Part shown: piece by piece, positions 48,722 through 59,383 of the stretch | Numbering within the stretch: position 1 is the first letter of the stretch | Layout of the letters: each line of letters begins with the position of its first letter | From: Salinisphaera hydrothermalis C41B8 | GTDB taxonomy: Bacteria; Pseudomonadota; Gammaproteobacteria; Nevskiales; Salinisphaeraceae | Direction: 5' to 3' | Assembly (NCBI RefSeq): GCF_000732535.1 | Contig: NZ_APNK01000005.1 | Location: 104,444 to 168,443 of the forward strand | Length of the DNA: 64,000 nucleotides | Made by a program: the position numbers and the translations under genes | Notes under the pieces: generated by a model | Databases searched by the model: none | Seen by the model: only the letters and a program-made list of their open reading frames with translations | What the model was told of the DNA's origin: nothing

Positions 48722-48757
48722 TAAAAAAAGAAGTGCCCGTATTCGAGCACTTCTTTT
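48722..48757. terminator. Terminator between the two tRNA-Asp genes
   Basis: AAAAGAAGTGC (48726-48736) pairs with GCACTTCTTTT (48747-48757) around a ten-base loop. In the minus direction T residues follow, so copy 2 and tRNA-Val may form one transcript ending here. Confidence 0.8.
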
Positions 48758-48793
48758 CGTCGGCCCATCGACATATTGCCGATTGCTAGACCG

Positions 48794-48870
48794 TGGCGGA
48801 GCGGACGGGACTCGAACCCGCGACCTCCGGCGTGACAGGCCGGCATTCTAACCAGCTGAACTACCGCTCC
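48794..48870 (-). tRNA. tRNA-Asp(GTC), copy 2
   Basis: The sequence and fold are the same as copy 1. It lies 14 bases from tRNA-Val on the same strand, so the two are probably co-transcribed. Confidence 0.96.
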
Positions 48871-48884
48871 GTTAACTCTTTATC

Positions 48885-48960
48885 TGGTGGGTGCTGACGG
48901 ATTCGAACCGCCGACATTCGCCTTGTAAGGGCGACGCTCTACCAACTGAGCTAAGCACCC
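48885..48960 (-). tRNA. tRNA-Val(TAC)
   Basis: The 76-base gene on the minus strand includes CCA; the anticodon loop CTTACAA gives TAC. It follows the HU gene by 40 bases, in the lon-hupB-tRNA-ppiD order familiar from other gammaproteobacteria. Confidence 0.96.
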
Positions 48961-49000
48961 GCAGGAGTGCAGAACATGTGTCCTGCCCTGCGAAGGCTCG

Positions 49001-49273
49001 CTAGTTTACAGCGTCTTTCAGCGCTTTACCAGCCTTGAAGCCAGGAGTTTTTCCGGCCGGAATCTGGATCGACTGACCGGTCTTGGGGTTACGGCCCTGG
49101 CGAGCAGCGCGCTCGCGCACCGAAAACACACCAAAGCCCACCAGCGAGACCTTGTCGCCCTTCTTCAGGGCATCGGTGACCGAGTCGATCATGGCGTCGA
49201 CGGCGCGCGAAGCGTCGGCTTTGGAAAGATCCGCGTCCGCGGCGACGGCATCGACGAGTTCAGTTTTGTTCAT
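49001..49273 (-). CDS. hupB: DNA-binding protein HU, beta type
   Basis: The 90-residue protein is a typical HU: N-terminal helices ([20 protein letters not shown]), the saddle [20 protein letters not shown] near residues 46-65 and [19 protein letters not shown] at the end. It bends and compacts DNA as a dimer. The position directly after lon identifies it as hupB. The RNP motif (GRNPKTG) contacting the minor groove is complete. Confidence 0.97.
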   Translation of the reverse strand: MNKTELVDAVAADADLSKADASRAVDAMIDSVTDALKKGDKVSLVGFGVFSVRERAARQGRNPKTGQSIQIPAGKTPGFKAGKALKDAVN

Positions 49274-49488
49274 AACTAAGCATCCCCTGAGGAGTGAGAG
49301 AGTTTCGACCGGTCCGTGTATCGAACCCGCCGTTCACGCTGGCCTAGCCGCGCGTTCACTGCAAGTGCTTCGGGCCTATCCGCTCTCGCAGCGTTGCCCG
49401 ACCGCAAGCGGGCTTTATACCAAGGCCCCGATTCCAGCGTCAATAAAGGCTTAGCGCCAGAATCGGGGACTTAAGCACGAACCGTGGC

Positions 49489-51876
49489 TCAATGCGGTCG
49501 CACTTCGCCCGCATCCGACTTGCGCTGACCCTCGGCCGGGGCCTCTTCGGCCGGCAGCGGCTGAGGCTGACGCGTCAGCGCGATTTCGAGTACTTCGTCG
49601 ATCGTACGCACCGGTCGGATGTCGAGACGGTTCTTGATGTTCGCAGGGATCTCGGCGAGATCCTTCGTGTTTTCGTGCGGAATGACCACGATCTTGATCC
49701 CACCACGATGCGCGGCCAACAGCTTCTCCTTCAGCCCGCCGATCGGTAGCACATCGCCCCGCAGGGTGATCTCACCGGTCATGGCAACGTCCGCGCGTAC
49801 CGGAATCTGGGCCAGAGCCGAGATCATCGCGGTACACATTCCGATGCCTGCAGAGGGGCCGTCTTTCGGTGTGGCCCCCTCGGGGACATGCACATGAAGA
49901 TCCGCTTTCTGCATGAAATCGCGCTCGATTCCAAGGTTCGCCGCGCGCGATCGGATCACCGTAAGCGCTGCCTGGATCGATTCCTGCATCACATCGCCGA
50001 GCGACCCCGTATGCGTCGCCTTGCCCTTGCCGGGCACCGAGGCCGCCTCGATCGTCAGTAGTTCGCCACCGACCTCGGTCCAGGCCAGCCCGGTGACCTG
50101 ACCGACGCTGTCGTGCTCCTCGGCCCGGCCGTAGCGGAATTTGGGCACGCCGAGATACTTGTCCAGGTTCCGCTTGGAAACCTGCACATGATCGCGTCCT
50201 TTGTCGCTGATCAGCTCCTTGACCACCTTGCGGCAGATCTTGCTGATATCGCGCTCGAGGTTACGCACACCGGCCTCGCGGGTGTAGCGCCGGATCACAT
50301 CGGTAATCGCGTTATCCGAGACCGACAGTTCGTTCTGCTCAAGGCCGTTTTCCTTCATCGCCTTGGGCAGCAGATAGCGCTCGGCGATGTTGACCTTCTC
50401 GTCCTCGGTATAGCCGGACAGACGGATCACTTCCATGCGATCCAGCAGCGGCGCCGGAATGTTCATGGTGTTGGCCGTGCACACGAACATGACCTGCGAC
50501 AGGTCGTAGTCGACTTCCAGATAGTGGTCGCCGAAGGTGTTGTTCTGTTCCGGGTCGAGCACTTCCAGCAGCGCCGAAGCGGGGTCGCCGCGGAAATCCA
50601 TCGCCATCTTGTCGACTTCGTCGAGCAGGAACAACGGATTACGCACGCCTACCTTGGCCATGTTCTGGATGATCTTGCCGGGCAGACTGCCGATGTAGGT
50701 GCGCCGATGGCCGCGGATTTCGGCCTCGTCGCGCACCCCGCCCAGACTCATGCGCACGAACTCGCGATTCGTGGCCTTGGCGATAGAACGCCCGAGCGAG
50801 GTTTTGCCGACACCGGGCGGGCCCACGAGGCACAGGATCGGGCCCTTGATCTTCTTCACCCGGCTTTGAACGGCCAGGTTTTCGATGATGCGTTCCTTGA
50901 TACGCTCCAGACCGTAATGGTCGGTATCCAGGGTTTCCTGTGCCTTCGCCAGATCGATCTTGGTCTTGGAGCGCTTCTTCCATGGGATGTCGACCATCCA
51001 GTCGAGATAGTTGCGCACCACCGTCGCCTCGGCCGACATCGGCGACATGCTCTTGAGCTTGTTGAACTCGTTGGTGACCTTCTTCTTGACTTCCTTCGGG
51101 AAGCCGGCCTTTTCGATCTTGTCTTCCAGCTCGTCCAGATCGTTGGGCGCCTCGTCGATCTCGCCGAGTTCTTTCTGAATGGCCTTCATCTGCTCATTCA
51201 GATAGTACTCGCGCTGCGACTTCTCCATCTGCTGCTTAACGCGACCGCGGATCTTCTTCTCGATCTGCAGGACTTCGATCTCGGCATCGGTCTTGGCGAC
51301 GACATGCTCGAGCCGCTGCTGCGGGTCGGCGATTTCCAGCACATCCTGGCGCTCGTCGAGCTTCAGGTTGAGGTGTGCAGCGATGGTATCGGCCAGGCGT
51401 CCAGCCGAATCCATGCTCGACAACGACGGCAACAGCTCGGCCGGCACCTTCTTGTTGAGCTTGGTGTAGGACTCGAACGTCGAAACAGCGGAGCGCATGA
51501 GCGCGTCCATCTCGGCCGACTCTTCTTCGCTGTCGTCGATCGCCTCGTGGTTCGCGACGAGCGTACCGTCGGCCTCGTGCAGATCGGACAGTCGGGCGCG
51601 ATTGCCGCCTTCGACCAACACCTTGACCGTGCCGTCGGGCAGCTTCAGCAATTGCAGGATCGAGGCGAGCGTGCCGACCTCGTAGATATCGTCCGCGCCC
51701 GGATCGTCGATGTCGGCAGCCTTCTGGGCGACAAGCAGAATCTTCTTGTCCTCAGCCATGGCTGCTTCGAGCGCAGTAATGGACTTCTCCCGACCCACGA
51801 ACAGCGGAATCGCCATATGCGGGAACACGACCACGTCGCGCAGGGGGAGAACGGGTACCAAGGCATTGTCAGCCAT
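49489..51876 (-). CDS. lon: ATP-dependent protease Lon
   Basis: The 795-residue protease has the N-terminal substrate-binding domain (1-300), the AAA module with [11 protein letters not shown] near 352-362, and a C-terminal protease domain. The catalytic Ser lies near 675 in [12 protein letters not shown] and the Lys near 718 in [13 protein letters not shown]. The start [20 protein letters not shown] at 51876 is preferred; an ATG 15 codons upstream gives an unusual extension. It degrades misfolded and regulatory proteins. Confidence 0.97.
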   Translation of the reverse strand: MADNALVPVLPLRDVVVFPHMAIPLFVGREKSITALEAAMAEDKKILLVAQKAADIDDPGADDIYEVGTLASILQLLKLPDGTVKVLVEGGNRARLSDLHEADGTLVANHEAIDDSEEESAEMDALMRSAVSTFESYTKLNKKVPAELLPSLSSMDSAGRLADTIAAHLNLKLDERQDVLEIADPQQRLEHVVAKTDAEIEVLQIEKKIRGRVKQQMEKSQREYYLNEQMKAIQKELGEIDEAPNDLDELEDKIEKAGFPKEVKKKVTNEFNKLKSMSPMSAEATVVRNYLDWMVDIPWKKRSKTKIDLAKAQETLDTDHYGLERIKERIIENLAVQSRVKKIKGPILCLVGPPGVGKTSLGRSIAKATNREFVRMSLGGVRDEAEIRGHRRTYIGSLPGKIIQNMAKVGVRNPLFLLDEVDKMAMDFRGDPASALLEVLDPEQNNTFGDHYLEVDYDLSQVMFVCTANTMNIPAPLLDRMEVIRLSGYTEDEKVNIAERYLLPKAMKENGLEQNELSVSDNAITDVIRRYTREAGVRNLERDISKICRKVVKELISDKGRDHVQVSKRNLDKYLGVPKFRYGRAEEHDSVGQVTGLAWTEVGGELLTIEAASVPGKGKATHTGSLGDVMQESIQAALTVIRSRAANLGIERDFMQKADLHVHVPEGATPKDGPSAGIGMCTAMISALAQIPVRADVAMTGEITLRGDVLPIGGLKEKLLAAHRGGIKIVVIPHENTKDLAEIPANIKNRLDIRPVRTIDEVLEIALTRQPQPLPAEEAPAEGQRKSDAGEVRPH

Positions 51877-51988
51877 GCGGGCCCTCGCTGATATAAAGTG
51901 GCCGGCGAAAATGCCGGCCACTGTGGATTTGCACTGATGGTGTGGCCGCCCCGCAGGTTTTCAATCATGCGGGGCTTGTAATCACACC

Positions 51989-53266
51989 TCAGGCACCGGC
52001 GCGTTCCGCCTCGGCGTTTTCGTAAACGATATACGGCTGGGCATCGCCCTTGACCACGGCTTCGTCCACGACAACCTTCGAGACATTTTCCATCGCCGGC
52101 AGCTCGTACATGACGTCGAGCAGGATCGACTCGAGGATGGTTCGCAGACCACGGGCGCCGGTCTTGCGCTCCATCGCCCGATGCGCGATCGCCTTCAAGG
52201 CATCGTCGCGCAATTCAAGCTCGCAGTTCTCCATCTCGAACAGCTTGGCATACTGCTTGGTGAGCGCGTTCTTCGGCTCGCGCAGGATCGAGATGAGGGC
52301 GGCCTCGTCGAGCTCTTCCAGCGTCGCCACCACCGGCAGACGGCCCACGAATTCCGGGATCAGGCCGTACTTGACCAAATCCTCGGGTTCCACGGTCTTG
52401 AGCATCGCGCCCAGGCTGCGCTTGTCGGACGCACCCTTGACCTCCGCCGAGAAGCCGATGCCCGAACGCCCTTCGCGCTGCTGGATCGTCTGATCCAGGC
52501 CGGCGAATGCGCCGCCGCAGATGAACAGAATGCCCGAGGTATCCACCTGCAGGAATTCCTGCTGCGGATGTTTGCGGCCGCCCTGTGGCGGGATCGAGGC
52601 CGTCGTGCCCTCGATCAGCTTGAGCAGAGCCTGCTGCACACCCTCGCCCGACACGTCACGGGTGATCGACGGGTTTTCCGACTTGCGCGAGATCTTGTCG
52701 ATCTCGTCGATGTAGACGATGCCGCGCTGGGCCTTGTCGACATCGTAGTCACACTTCTGCAGCAACTTCTGGATGATGTTCTCGACATCTTCGCCGACGT
52801 AGCCCGCTTCGGTAAGCGTGGTGGCATCGGCAATCGCGAACGGCACATCCAGCAGCCGCGCCAGCGTCTCGGCCAGCAGCGTTTTGCCGCAGCCAGTCGG
52901 GCCGATCATGAGGATGTTCGATTTCTGCAGCTCGACCTCGTCGTCGGCCGCTTCGGCGTTCAGGCGCTTGTAGTGGTTGTAGACCGCCACCGCCAGAATT
53001 TTCTTCGCCGACTCCTGGCCGATGACATAGTCGTCCAGCACGCGCCGGATTTCCTGAGGACTCGGCAGGCCTTTCTTGGCCGGCTTGCTCGCCAGCTCCT
53101 CGCGCATGATGTCGTTGCACAGATCGACGCATTCATCACAGATGAATACGGACGGTCCGGCAATGAGCTTGCGAACTTCATGTTCGCTCTTTCCGCAGAA
53201 CGAGCAATGCAGCGTCCGGCCGGAGTTCTCCTTGGCGCCGCTTTCGTTGTTGCCGTTGTCTGCCAT
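51989..53266 (-). CDS. clpX: ClpX ATPase, substrate-recognition subunit of ClpXP
   Basis: The 425-residue unfoldase has an N-terminal zinc-binding domain with four cysteines (CSFCGK near 22 and CDECVDLC near 44). The AAA domain follows, with [15 protein letters not shown] near 120 and the pore and ClpP-contact IGF loop in [11 protein letters not shown]. It is in the usual order after clpP. The C-terminus is normal. It unfolds tagged proteins, including ssrA-marked ones, for ClpP. Confidence 0.98.
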   Translation of the reverse strand: MADNGNNESGAKENSGRTLHCSFCGKSEHEVRKLIAGPSVFICDECVDLCNDIMREELASKPAKKGLPSPQEIRRVLDDYVIGQESAKKILAVAVYNHYKRLNAEAADDEVELQKSNILMIGPTGCGKTLLAETLARLLDVPFAIADATTLTEAGYVGEDVENIIQKLLQKCDYDVDKAQRGIVYIDEIDKISRKSENPSITRDVSGEGVQQALLKLIEGTTASIPPQGGRKHPQQEFLQVDTSGILFICGGAFAGLDQTIQQREGRSGIGFSAEVKGASDKRSLGAMLKTVEPEDLVKYGLIPEFVGRLPVVATLEELDEAALISILREPKNALTKQYAKLFEMENCELELRDDALKAIAHRAMERKTGARGLRTILESILLDVMYELPAMENVSKVVVDEAVVKGDAQPYIVYENAEAERAGA

Positions 53267-53387
53267 GGGTCGTGACCTCGTTGAGGTGGCCTGTCGATAT
53301 GCCTTACGTATGACATAACCGACAAATGTTTGTCACGTAGCCGGCCACCGCGCGCGAGCACGGCGGCCGGGCGTGGACGTGGATACC

Positions 53388-54026
53388 CTAGTCCGACTTG
53401 TTCGACAAGGCGGCCCGGGAGGTCAATACGTCATCGATGACGCCGTATTCCACCGCCTCGTTCGCGCTCATGAAGAAATCACGCTCGGTGTCGCGCTGAA
53501 TCTTCTCGAGCGGCTGCCCGGAATGATCGGCCAGAATCTGATTCAACCGTTCGCGGGCCTGCAGGATTTCCCGGGCATGGATTTCGATATCCGTTTGCTG
53601 GCCCTGGAAACCACCGGAGGGCTGATGGATCATTACGCGCGAATGCGGCAACGAATAACGCTTGCCCTTGGCGCCCGCGGCCAGCAGGACAGCGCCCATG
53701 CTGGCGGCCTGCCCCAGGCACATCGTCGCCACATCCGGCTTGATGAACTGCATCGTGTCGTAGATCGACAGACCCGCGGTCACCGCACCGCCCGGCGAGT
53801 TGATGTACAGCTGGATATCCTTGTCCGGGTTGTCGGACTCGAGGAACAGCAGCTGCGCGACGATCAGGTTGGCCATGTGATCGTCGACCGGACCGACGGC
53901 GAAGATGACCCGCTCCTTGAGCAGGCGCGAGTAGATGTCGAACGAACGCTCGCCACGAGCGGTCTGTTCGATGACCATCGGAATCAGACCCAGGTTCTGA
54001 GTCTGCATGCTGTCATGTGCTGCCAT
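53388..54026 (-). CDS. clpP: ClpP protease subunit
   Basis: The 212-residue serine protease forms the two-ring barrel used by ClpX and ClpA. The catalytic residues are visible: Ser near 109 in [11 protein letters not shown], His near 134 in [12 protein letters not shown] and Asp near 183 in DTERDFFM. The N-terminal [20 protein letters not shown] part includes a short propeptide. It lies 41 bases after tig and 121 bases before clpX, so the three are probably co-transcribed from tig or an internal promoter. Confidence 0.98.
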   Translation of the reverse strand: MAAHDSMQTQNLGLIPMVIEQTARGERSFDIYSRLLKERVIFAVGPVDDHMANLIVAQLLFLESDNPDKDIQLYINSPGGAVTAGLSIYDTMQFIKPDVATMCLGQAASMGAVLLAAGAKGKRYSLPHSRVMIHQPSGGFQGQQTDIEIHAREILQARERLNQILADHSGQPLEKIQRDTERDFFMSANEAVEYGVIDDVLTSRAALSNKSD

Positions 54027-54067
54027 AACGATTCGCTTTCCTTGCGTTGGCAGGCAGGGTCTGAAGA

Positions 54068-55393
54068 TCAGCCCTGCTGCCGATTGGCATTCAGAAGCTC
54101 GTCGAGCTCCGTGTCCTTTTCGGTGATGGTGGCATTGGCCAGCAGATCGTCGACCACCTGCTGCTCCATGACCATCGCCTGCAGACCCTGCATGAGCTGC
54201 GGGTTCTGCTGGTAGTAGTTCTTCACCGCCTCGGCCTGATCTCCATAACCGGCGGCGATCTCGTCCATCTTCTCGGCGACCTTGTCCTGGTCCAGCTCAA
54301 GGCCTTTCTCGGAAATCACTTCCGCGATCAACAGGCCGAGCGCCACACGCTTGGTCGCCTGCTCGCGCAGCGCATCGTCAGGCAGCAGCTGCTTGGCCTG
54401 CTCTTCGTCGCCCTGCATCTGCTGCGGCATGCGCTGCATCGCTTCCTTGCGCATACGATCGATTTCCTGGGCCACCATCGACTCGGGCACTTCAATCGGG
54501 TTGGCCTCGTGCAGCGCGTCCATGGTCTGGGTCTTCACGCTGGTATCGATGGCGTGCTTGACCTCATGCTCCAGCGATTCGCGAATCTTGTCGCGCAGCG
54601 CTTCCATGGTGCCTTCCTCGACGCCCATCTGCTTGATGAACTCTTCGTCGATTTCGGCAGGCTTGGCTTCCTTGACGGCCTTGACGGTCACGTCGAACGT
54701 CGCGGTCTTGCCGGCCAGATCCTCGGCGCCGTAGTCCTCGGGGAAGGCCACGTCGACCTGGAACTCTTCGCCCGCCTTGCGACCCACCATGGCCCGTTCC
54801 ATGTCCGGCAGGAACTGCTGCTCGCCGAGGGTGATCTCGATATCGTTGCCGGTGCCGCCCTCGAAGGCTTCGCCGTCGATGCGACCCACGTAATCCACCA
54901 CAACCTGATCGCCGTCCGCGGATTCGCGCTCGACTTCTTCCCAGCTCTTGTTCTGGTCCTGAATGCGCTCGAGCGTCTTGTCGATGTCGGCGTCGGTGAC
55001 TTCAGTGACCGGCTTCTCGACGGTGATCGCGTCGAGGCCCTTGAGCTCGATCTCGGGATAGACTTCGATGTTGGCCGTAAACGACAGCGGGCCGTTTTCC
55101 TCGAAGGCGTCGAGCTCGATCTCCGGTTGGCCGGCCGGATTCAGCTCCGACTTCTCGACCGCTTCCGGATACGTGCTCTGGATCAATTCGCTGACCGCTT
55201 CCTGACGCGCCTGCGCGCCATAGCGTTGATACAGCACCTTGGTGGGCGCCTTGCCCGGACGAAACCCCGGGATGCGCGCATGCTGGCCCACCCGCTTGAC
55301 CTTCTCATCCACCGCGGTATTCACGCGGTCGGCCGGGATCTGGACCTTCAGACGCCGTTTCAGGCCACCGGGATTTTCTACGGAGACGTCCAT
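54068..55393 (-). CDS. tig: Trigger factor
   Basis: The 441-residue ribosome-associated chaperone has the N-terminal ribosome-binding signature near 43 ([17 protein letters not shown]), a PPIase domain (about 150-240, [20 protein letters not shown]) and a helical C-terminal domain. The start at 55393 is chosen ([20 protein letters not shown]); one extra Met upstream is equally possible. It catches emerging nascent chains and heads the tig-clpP-clpX-lon cluster. Confidence 0.97.
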   Translation of the reverse strand: MDVSVENPGGLKRRLKVQIPADRVNTAVDEKVKRVGQHARIPGFRPGKAPTKVLYQRYGAQARQEAVSELIQSTYPEAVEKSELNPAGQPEIELDAFEENGPLSFTANIEVYPEIELKGLDAITVEKPVTEVTDADIDKTLERIQDQNKSWEEVERESADGDQVVVDYVGRIDGEAFEGGTGNDIEITLGEQQFLPDMERAMVGRKAGEEFQVDVAFPEDYGAEDLAGKTATFDVTVKAVKEAKPAEIDEEFIKQMGVEEGTMEALRDKIRESLEHEVKHAIDTSVKTQTMDALHEANPIEVPESMVAQEIDRMRKEAMQRMPQQMQGDEEQAKQLLPDDALREQATKRVALGLLIAEVISEKGLELDQDKVAEKMDEIAAGYGDQAEAVKNYYQQNPQLMQGLQAMVMEQQVVDDLLANATITEKDTELDELLNANRQQG

Positions 55394-55511
55394 CAACTAC
55401 CTCGAATCGATTCTGTATAAAGCATGGTGACACGGACGGCGGGACAGTGCCCGCCGCCCGGTTGACCGACCAGTATAGCAACCCGGCAAAATCCGGGCTG
55501 GCCGATTTTCC

Positions 55512-56504
55512 CTAGTCGCGCGCCGGCGGCGCCATGAACTCGGGACCGACCGGGTCGGTGACGTGCGTATCGACGATCCGCCCGATTTCACGACGCGCGT
55601 CTTCATCCAGATGCCAACCCGGCACGTTGGCGACCGCGTCCAGCTGATCCGGCGTCCGCGCACCCCACAGGGCAAACGCGTGATCGTACTGATCGAGCAG
55701 CCAGCGGATCGCCAGGTCCAGCACGCGTTTGTTGTAGTGTTCCTGCGCGAACTGATCGAGCGCGTTCACGGCCGCCAGGTACTGGTCGAAGCGCGGCTGC
55801 TGGAACTTCGGATCGTTGTTGCGCAAGTCATCGCCGGGGAACTCGCGGTCCGCGTGCATGCGCCCGGAGAGCAGGCCACGGCACAGCGCGCCATAGGCCA
55901 ATAGGCGCGTATCGTGTTCACGCGCCCACGGCAGGACATCTTCGTCGATCTGACGCTCGAACAGGTTATAAGGGTTCTGCGCGACGTCGATCGGCGCGAC
56001 CTCCGAGAACGCGTCCATCTGCTCCGGCGAAAAATTGGATACGCCGATCGCACGGATCTTGCCGGCCGCCTTGACCTCGGCCATGGCTTCCGCGGTTTCA
56101 CGCGGGTCCACCAGCGGATCCGGCCAATGCACCTGCAATACGTCGATGACGTCGGTCCGCAGGCGACGCAGCGAATCGTCCACTTCCTTCAGGATACGCT
56201 GCTTGGTGGCATTGCGGCGCACGCCGCCATTGTCGTCCCATTCGAGCGCGCACTTCGTGGCCAGCACCACTTGGTCGCGCATATTGCCTTCGTCGATCGC
56301 CTTGCCGACGATTTCTTCGGAACGACCGAAACCGTAGACCGGCGCCGTATCGATCAGCGTCACGCCCTTGTCCGGGGCGCCCTGGATGGTACGGATGGAT
56401 TCGGCTTCGTCAGTGCCGCCCCACATCCAGCCGCCGATCGCCCACGTGCCGAGGCCGATCCGCGACGAGGACAAGCCGTTGCCATTGAGATCCCGTGTTT
56501 CCAA
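55512..56504 (-). CDS. Aldo-keto reductase, YajO/Tas-like
   Basis: The 330-residue enzyme belongs to a different AKR branch from the one at 20339. Catalytic residues are Asp52 and Tyr57 in LIDTAPVYGFG, Lys84 in LATKCALEWD and His126 in LQVHWPDP. The substrate is unknown; sequences of this type act on aldehydes such as methylglyoxal. It is a single gene between tig and a terminator. Its own ribosome site lies in the TGAGGAGATGAG segment before the ATG. Confidence 0.88.
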   Translation of the reverse strand: METRDLNGNGLSSSRIGLGTWAIGGWMWGGTDEAESIRTIQGAPDKGVTLIDTAPVYGFGRSEEIVGKAIDEGNMRDQVVLATKCALEWDDNGGVRRNATKQRILKEVDDSLRRLRTDVIDVLQVHWPDPLVDPRETAEAMAEVKAAGKIRAIGVSNFSPEQMDAFSEVAPIDVAQNPYNLFERQIDEDVLPWAREHDTRLLAYGALCRGLLSGRMHADREFPGDDLRNNDPKFQQPRFDQYLAAVNALDQFAQEHYNKRVLDLAIRWLLDQYDHAFALWGARTPDQLDAVANVPGWHLDEDARREIGRIVDTHVTDPVGPEFMAPPARD

Positions 56505-56593
56505 AACTCATCTCCTCATCTCTTGAACCTTGAAGAGATGGGATCGGCTGCAGCGCATTCAAGCCGGCCGTGATTCGAGCGTAGCCGACCCAT

Positions 56594-56631
56594 AAAAAAA
56601 CGCCGGCAAGACAAGCTCGCCGGCGTTTTTT
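56594..56631 (-). terminator. Terminator downstream of tRNA-Lys
   Basis: CGCCGGC (56601-56607) and GCCGGCG (56619-56625) form the stem, with T residues on both sides after the stem; it lies eight bases past the tRNA-Lys 3' end and faces it. Confidence 0.85.
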
Positions 56632-56638
56632 CAATAAA

Positions 56639-56713
<75 letters not shown>

Positions 56714-56728
56714 GAATATCGTCAGACA

Positions 56729-56746
56729 GTGGGGTGGACGATGGGA
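56729..56746. repeat. Left attachment site (attL) of the tRNA-His element
   Basis: GTGGGGTGGACGATGGGA repeats 18 of 18 bases of the tRNA-His 3' end at 60941-60958. The two copies enclose 4.2 kb of AT-rich foreign DNA carrying an integrase and a relaxase. Confidence 0.9.
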
Positions 56747-56810
56747 ACCCAGCCACACACGCCTAAGCCCTTGATACAAAACAGAATTTATTCTGTTTGG
56801 AGTGTGATTG

Positions 56811-56833
56811 TTGGATCACATCGTTGGATCAAG
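56811..56833. repeat. Left pair of candidate integrase arm sites
   Basis: TTGGATCACA (56811-56820) and TTGGATCAAG (56824-56833) are direct repeats 13 bases apart. A pair with the same spacing (TTGGATCACA at 60868, TTGGACCACA at 60881) lies at the other end. Confidence 0.6.
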
Positions 56834-56864
56834 AGCGAGTATTATATAAAGCATGCTCAGGCTG

Positions 56865-58004
56865 TCAACCATTCATGTTGAGTTTTCTGGTTGATTTTTG
56901 ACCATTCCGAGGAATGGGACTATTACGCTTGCGCGCTCTGCTAATACTGTCCTGCTTTGCTCTATGAGCATTTTTGATATTGATTTCTGCTCTATTTTTA
57001 TTGATTGAATGCTGTCTGTGTTCTTCTCTTTTTTTATCCAGCAGCCTTTGTTTTTCTTCTTTTTCTTTTTGTTTTTTATCTGCTTCAAGTTTTCTTTTAT
57101 ATCTATAATCAAAAGTCTTTCTAAATCTTAAAAACCATGATTGCTCGTAAAATGGTTTGGTTTTTGTCTGTTGTTTTTTCTTATTGACAGTTTCTTTTCT
57201 ATCTTCTTTTTTCGCACTTGTCTTTCTTAATTGCTTGGTTATGTCAAGCTCAATTCTATTAACAACCCTCTCCTCTCTTCTTTTTTGATTGGCTTTTACT
57301 TGTTTGTTAAAAGCAATATTTTCCTTTGAAAATATTGGGTGCCTGCCAATGTGGCGTGTTGGCTCTCTACTCAATTCCAGGGCTTTGAAGTAATCTCCTT
57401 TTGCTTCTGCTTCTGCTTGTTGTTTTTCTAATGACCTATGGTCTACTCTTTCGTCCAACCCATATTTTTGAAGTGCTGAATTAGTGTTATTAGCAACGTT
57501 TTTTCTGACCCAATCAATAGCGCTTGTTTCTTTTATAGTGTCAAGTTCTCTTGTTTTACTAGTGAATTTTCCACCTTCCAATTTTCTGGTTGAAGCTAGC
57601 AAATGAATATGAGGGTTGTTGTTATCTTTATCGTTATGTATTGAAAACTGAGAAGCAAAGCCAAATTTTTCAACAAAGTCATTTGATATTTTTCTAGCCA
57701 GTTCAATATTTTGGCTTGGTGTTAATTCTCTGGGTAAAGCAATAAGAAACTCCCTGGCTACTACGCTATTTTTTCTTGTTTCTTTTTTCTCTACTTCATT
57801 CCACAAATCCGATTGATTAGAAAAGCTTTCGTTTTCTGGAAGCACTATTTCAGTGTGGACTAAATCCTTTTTGTTGGAGTAGTTAAAAACCTCGCTGGTT
57901 CTTTCGTCTGTTATTTTTGCTCTGGCTCTATAAGCAATAGCTGCTGTTGCTGAATGGCCATCACTTCTTTTTATTGTTGAGACAGAACAAGAATATATAG
58001 CCAT
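56865..58004 (-). CDS. MOBQ-type (MobA/MobL) relaxase
   Basis: The 379-residue protein begins MAIYSCSVSTIKRSDGHSAT, as MobA/MobL relaxases do. It has the histidine pair HIH in NNNPHIHLLAS (about residues 129-139) that binds the metal, and the early Tyr of the motif. Residues after about 235 are Lys/Arg/Gln-rich and probably disordered or coiled. Such enzymes nick one strand at oriT and pilot it during conjugal mobilization. It is transcribed away from a spacer with a matching oriT core. The composition is AT-rich. Confidence 0.88.
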   Translation of the reverse strand: MAIYSCSVSTIKRSDGHSATAAIAYRARAKITDERTSEVFNYSNKKDLVHTEIVLPENESFSNQSDLWNEVEKKETRKNSVVAREFLIALPRELTPSQNIELARKISNDFVEKFGFASQFSIHNDKDNNNPHIHLLASTRKLEGGKFTSKTRELDTIKETSAIDWVRKNVANNTNSALQKYGLDERVDHRSLEKQQAEAEAKGDYFKALELSREPTRHIGRHPIFSKENIAFNKQVKANQKRREERVVNRIELDITKQLRKTSAKKEDRKETVNKKKQQTKTKPFYEQSWFLRFRKTFDYRYKRKLEADKKQKEKEEKQRLLDKKREEHRQHSINKNRAEINIKNAHRAKQDSISRARKRNSPIPRNGQKSTRKLNMNG

Positions 58005-58072
58005 TACTTGCTACCTCCTTTTAATGAGGCGATAGCAGATAAGTGCCACAGGCACCAGAATGCTGGGATTTC

Positions 58073-58130
58073 AAAGGGGCGCAGCGCCCTTTGACGCACG
58101 CAAACTTTAGTTTGCATAAGTGCGCTATTA
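58073..58130. other. Origin of transfer (oriT) of the mobilizable element
   Basis: The core ATAAGTGCG followed by CTAT (58116-58128) matches the MOBQ nick region TAAGTGCG|CCCT, best placing the nick near 58124. Just upstream is the hairpin GCAAAC-TTTA-GTTTGC (58100-58115), extended by CGCAC/GTGCG (58095-58099 and 58120-58124). A further palindrome AAGGGGCGCAGCGCCCTT lies at 58074-58091. The site sits between the divergent relaxase and TraD-like genes. Confidence 0.75.
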
Positions 58131-58231
58131 CTTCGCTTCGCTCCGTTTAGCTTTACTCTAATCATACTATTATGTTGACGGATTATTTTATTACGTCAAG
58201 ATATAGATATAACTACAATAATAGGTGATTT

Positions 58232-58579
58232 ATGGCCAGAAATATCAAACAGATAGAGCAAAAGCTAAATACTTTAAGCAATGAAGAAGCTAAACTTAAA
58301 GCACAATTAAAAGCAAAAAAACAAGCTGAAAGAAATAAGCAAAGAAAAATAGATAGAAGAAAAAGAAATTACAGAGCTTATGAATGCGGAGGATTGGTTG
58401 AGAAAATGGGCTTATTCAATTTGCCCAACGAAGAATTAATTTCTTTATTGTGGCTTGCTCATAAATCATATGAAAAATATGACGCTGAGAAGATTAAGAC
58501 ACTCAAACAATCAGCAAGCCATTATTTTGAGGATGGGAAGAAACTGAAACAGTTAGAGCCAAAAAAAGCCGAGGAATAA
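58232..58579 (+). CDS. TraD-like mobilization accessory protein
   Basis: The 115-residue protein has a Lys/Gln-rich coiled coil (residues 3-45) followed by RRKRNYRAYECGGLVEKMGL (about 43-62) and ELISLLWLAHKSYEKYD. This matches the (R/K)-rich-x-GGLV-x-KAGL pattern of TraD proteins that accompany MOBQ relaxases and lie divergent from them across oriT in Ti-type plasmids. The AT-rich DNA and basic character fit an accessory that binds oriT DNA. Exact mechanism unknown. Confidence 0.75.
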   Translation: MARNIKQIEQKLNTLSNEEAKLKAQLKAKKQAERNKQRKIDRRKRNYRAYECGGLVEKMGLFNLPNEELISLLWLAHKSYEKYDAEKIKTLKQSASHYFEDGKKLKQLEPKKAEE

Positions 58580-58713
58580 CTCTCAGCCGCGCGCCCCTTT
58601 TTGTTTTACTCTATTAGTTAAAAATACATGGTATTTCTATGTGAAAATATCATGTGTTTTTCTTTATAGTACTGTACATGTGTACTTCTAATACATGAGT
58701 ACTTCTTATTTAC

Positions 58714-58911
58714 ATGAGTTTTACTAATTTATTAGTTTTACTGATTTTTTTGCTGTTGGGGGGAAGCTCTCTATTAGTTTTTCTCATAGAAAAACATGCC
58801 CAGGGTGAAATGGTTAAAAAACCAATTCATGGCATCCCTGACCATAGAGAGGAACTTCCACCACAACAGTTTGCTGTCGGGTCCCTTCTATACTCTCATT
58901 CACAGCCTTGA
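58714..58911 (+). CDS. Small membrane protein of the element (65 aa), doubtful
   Basis: The frame encodes 65 residues with one strong membrane helix (MSFTNLLVLLIFLLLGGSSL at the N-terminus) and a polar tail. It has no clear ribosome site and no family match. The surrounding 800 bases otherwise lack coding evidence, so it remains a guess. Confidence 0.3.
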   Translation: MSFTNLLVLLIFLLLGGSSLLVFLIEKHAQGEMVKKPIHGIPDHREELPPQQFAVGSLLYSHSQP

Positions 58912-59383
58912 CCATATATCACTATATGACCTTTTTGCTGCTCTGCCTGGGTTGAGAGTTAAGGTATCAGTCTCTCCAGCTCAATACGCAGATTGTAGAA
59001 CCTAGTGCTTTCCACTTTAGCCCAATTGTTTGAGTTCAGTTAAATTTACTGGAATAGCCCAATTGTGAGAGAGGATATAACTAGTCTGTCCAAACCGACA
59101 CCTAAACTATTCAATAGTTAAATTAGATAGAATTAAGTGCCTGTCAAGTACCTAAGACATAAAAAAAGCCACTTGAAAAAGTGGCTTGGCTGCTTACAGT
59201 TGAATAGTTTAGCGTCGTGACCAGTTGACTCTGTAAGCAAGTCTTTTAAAGCCTCTTTTTAGAGGCTTACATTCTCACAGTTGAAAGTCATTATCACAAA
59301 ATCAAAGAAAAAGGATAATCTGTAAGAACACTATAATTATATACTTAAATTATATATATCGTCAAGCAAATTATTAAATTTTT
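58912..59383. other. Intergenic region of the mobile element with two stem-loops
   Basis: No supported gene is present. Stem-loops AAGCCACTT/AAGTGGCTT (59166-59174/59179-59187) and AAGCCTCT/AGAGGCTT (59249-59256/59261-59268) lie downstream of the integrase on its strand. The first is followed by T residues in the minus direction and so may end the integrase transcript. Confidence 0.5.
59161..59187 (-). terminator. Terminator of the element integrase
   Basis: The nine-base stem AAGCCACTT/AAGTGGCTT with a GAAA loop is followed on the minus strand by seven T. It lies about 200 bases past the integrase stop. Confidence 0.65.

Noticed and set aside
50113..51891. 592-codon open frame antisense to lon
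   Set aside because: Shadow of lon; lon is recognised end to end.
58796..59005. 69-codon frame in the mobile element
   Set aside because: No ribosome site, no recognisable domain, and it overlaps another doubtful frame.
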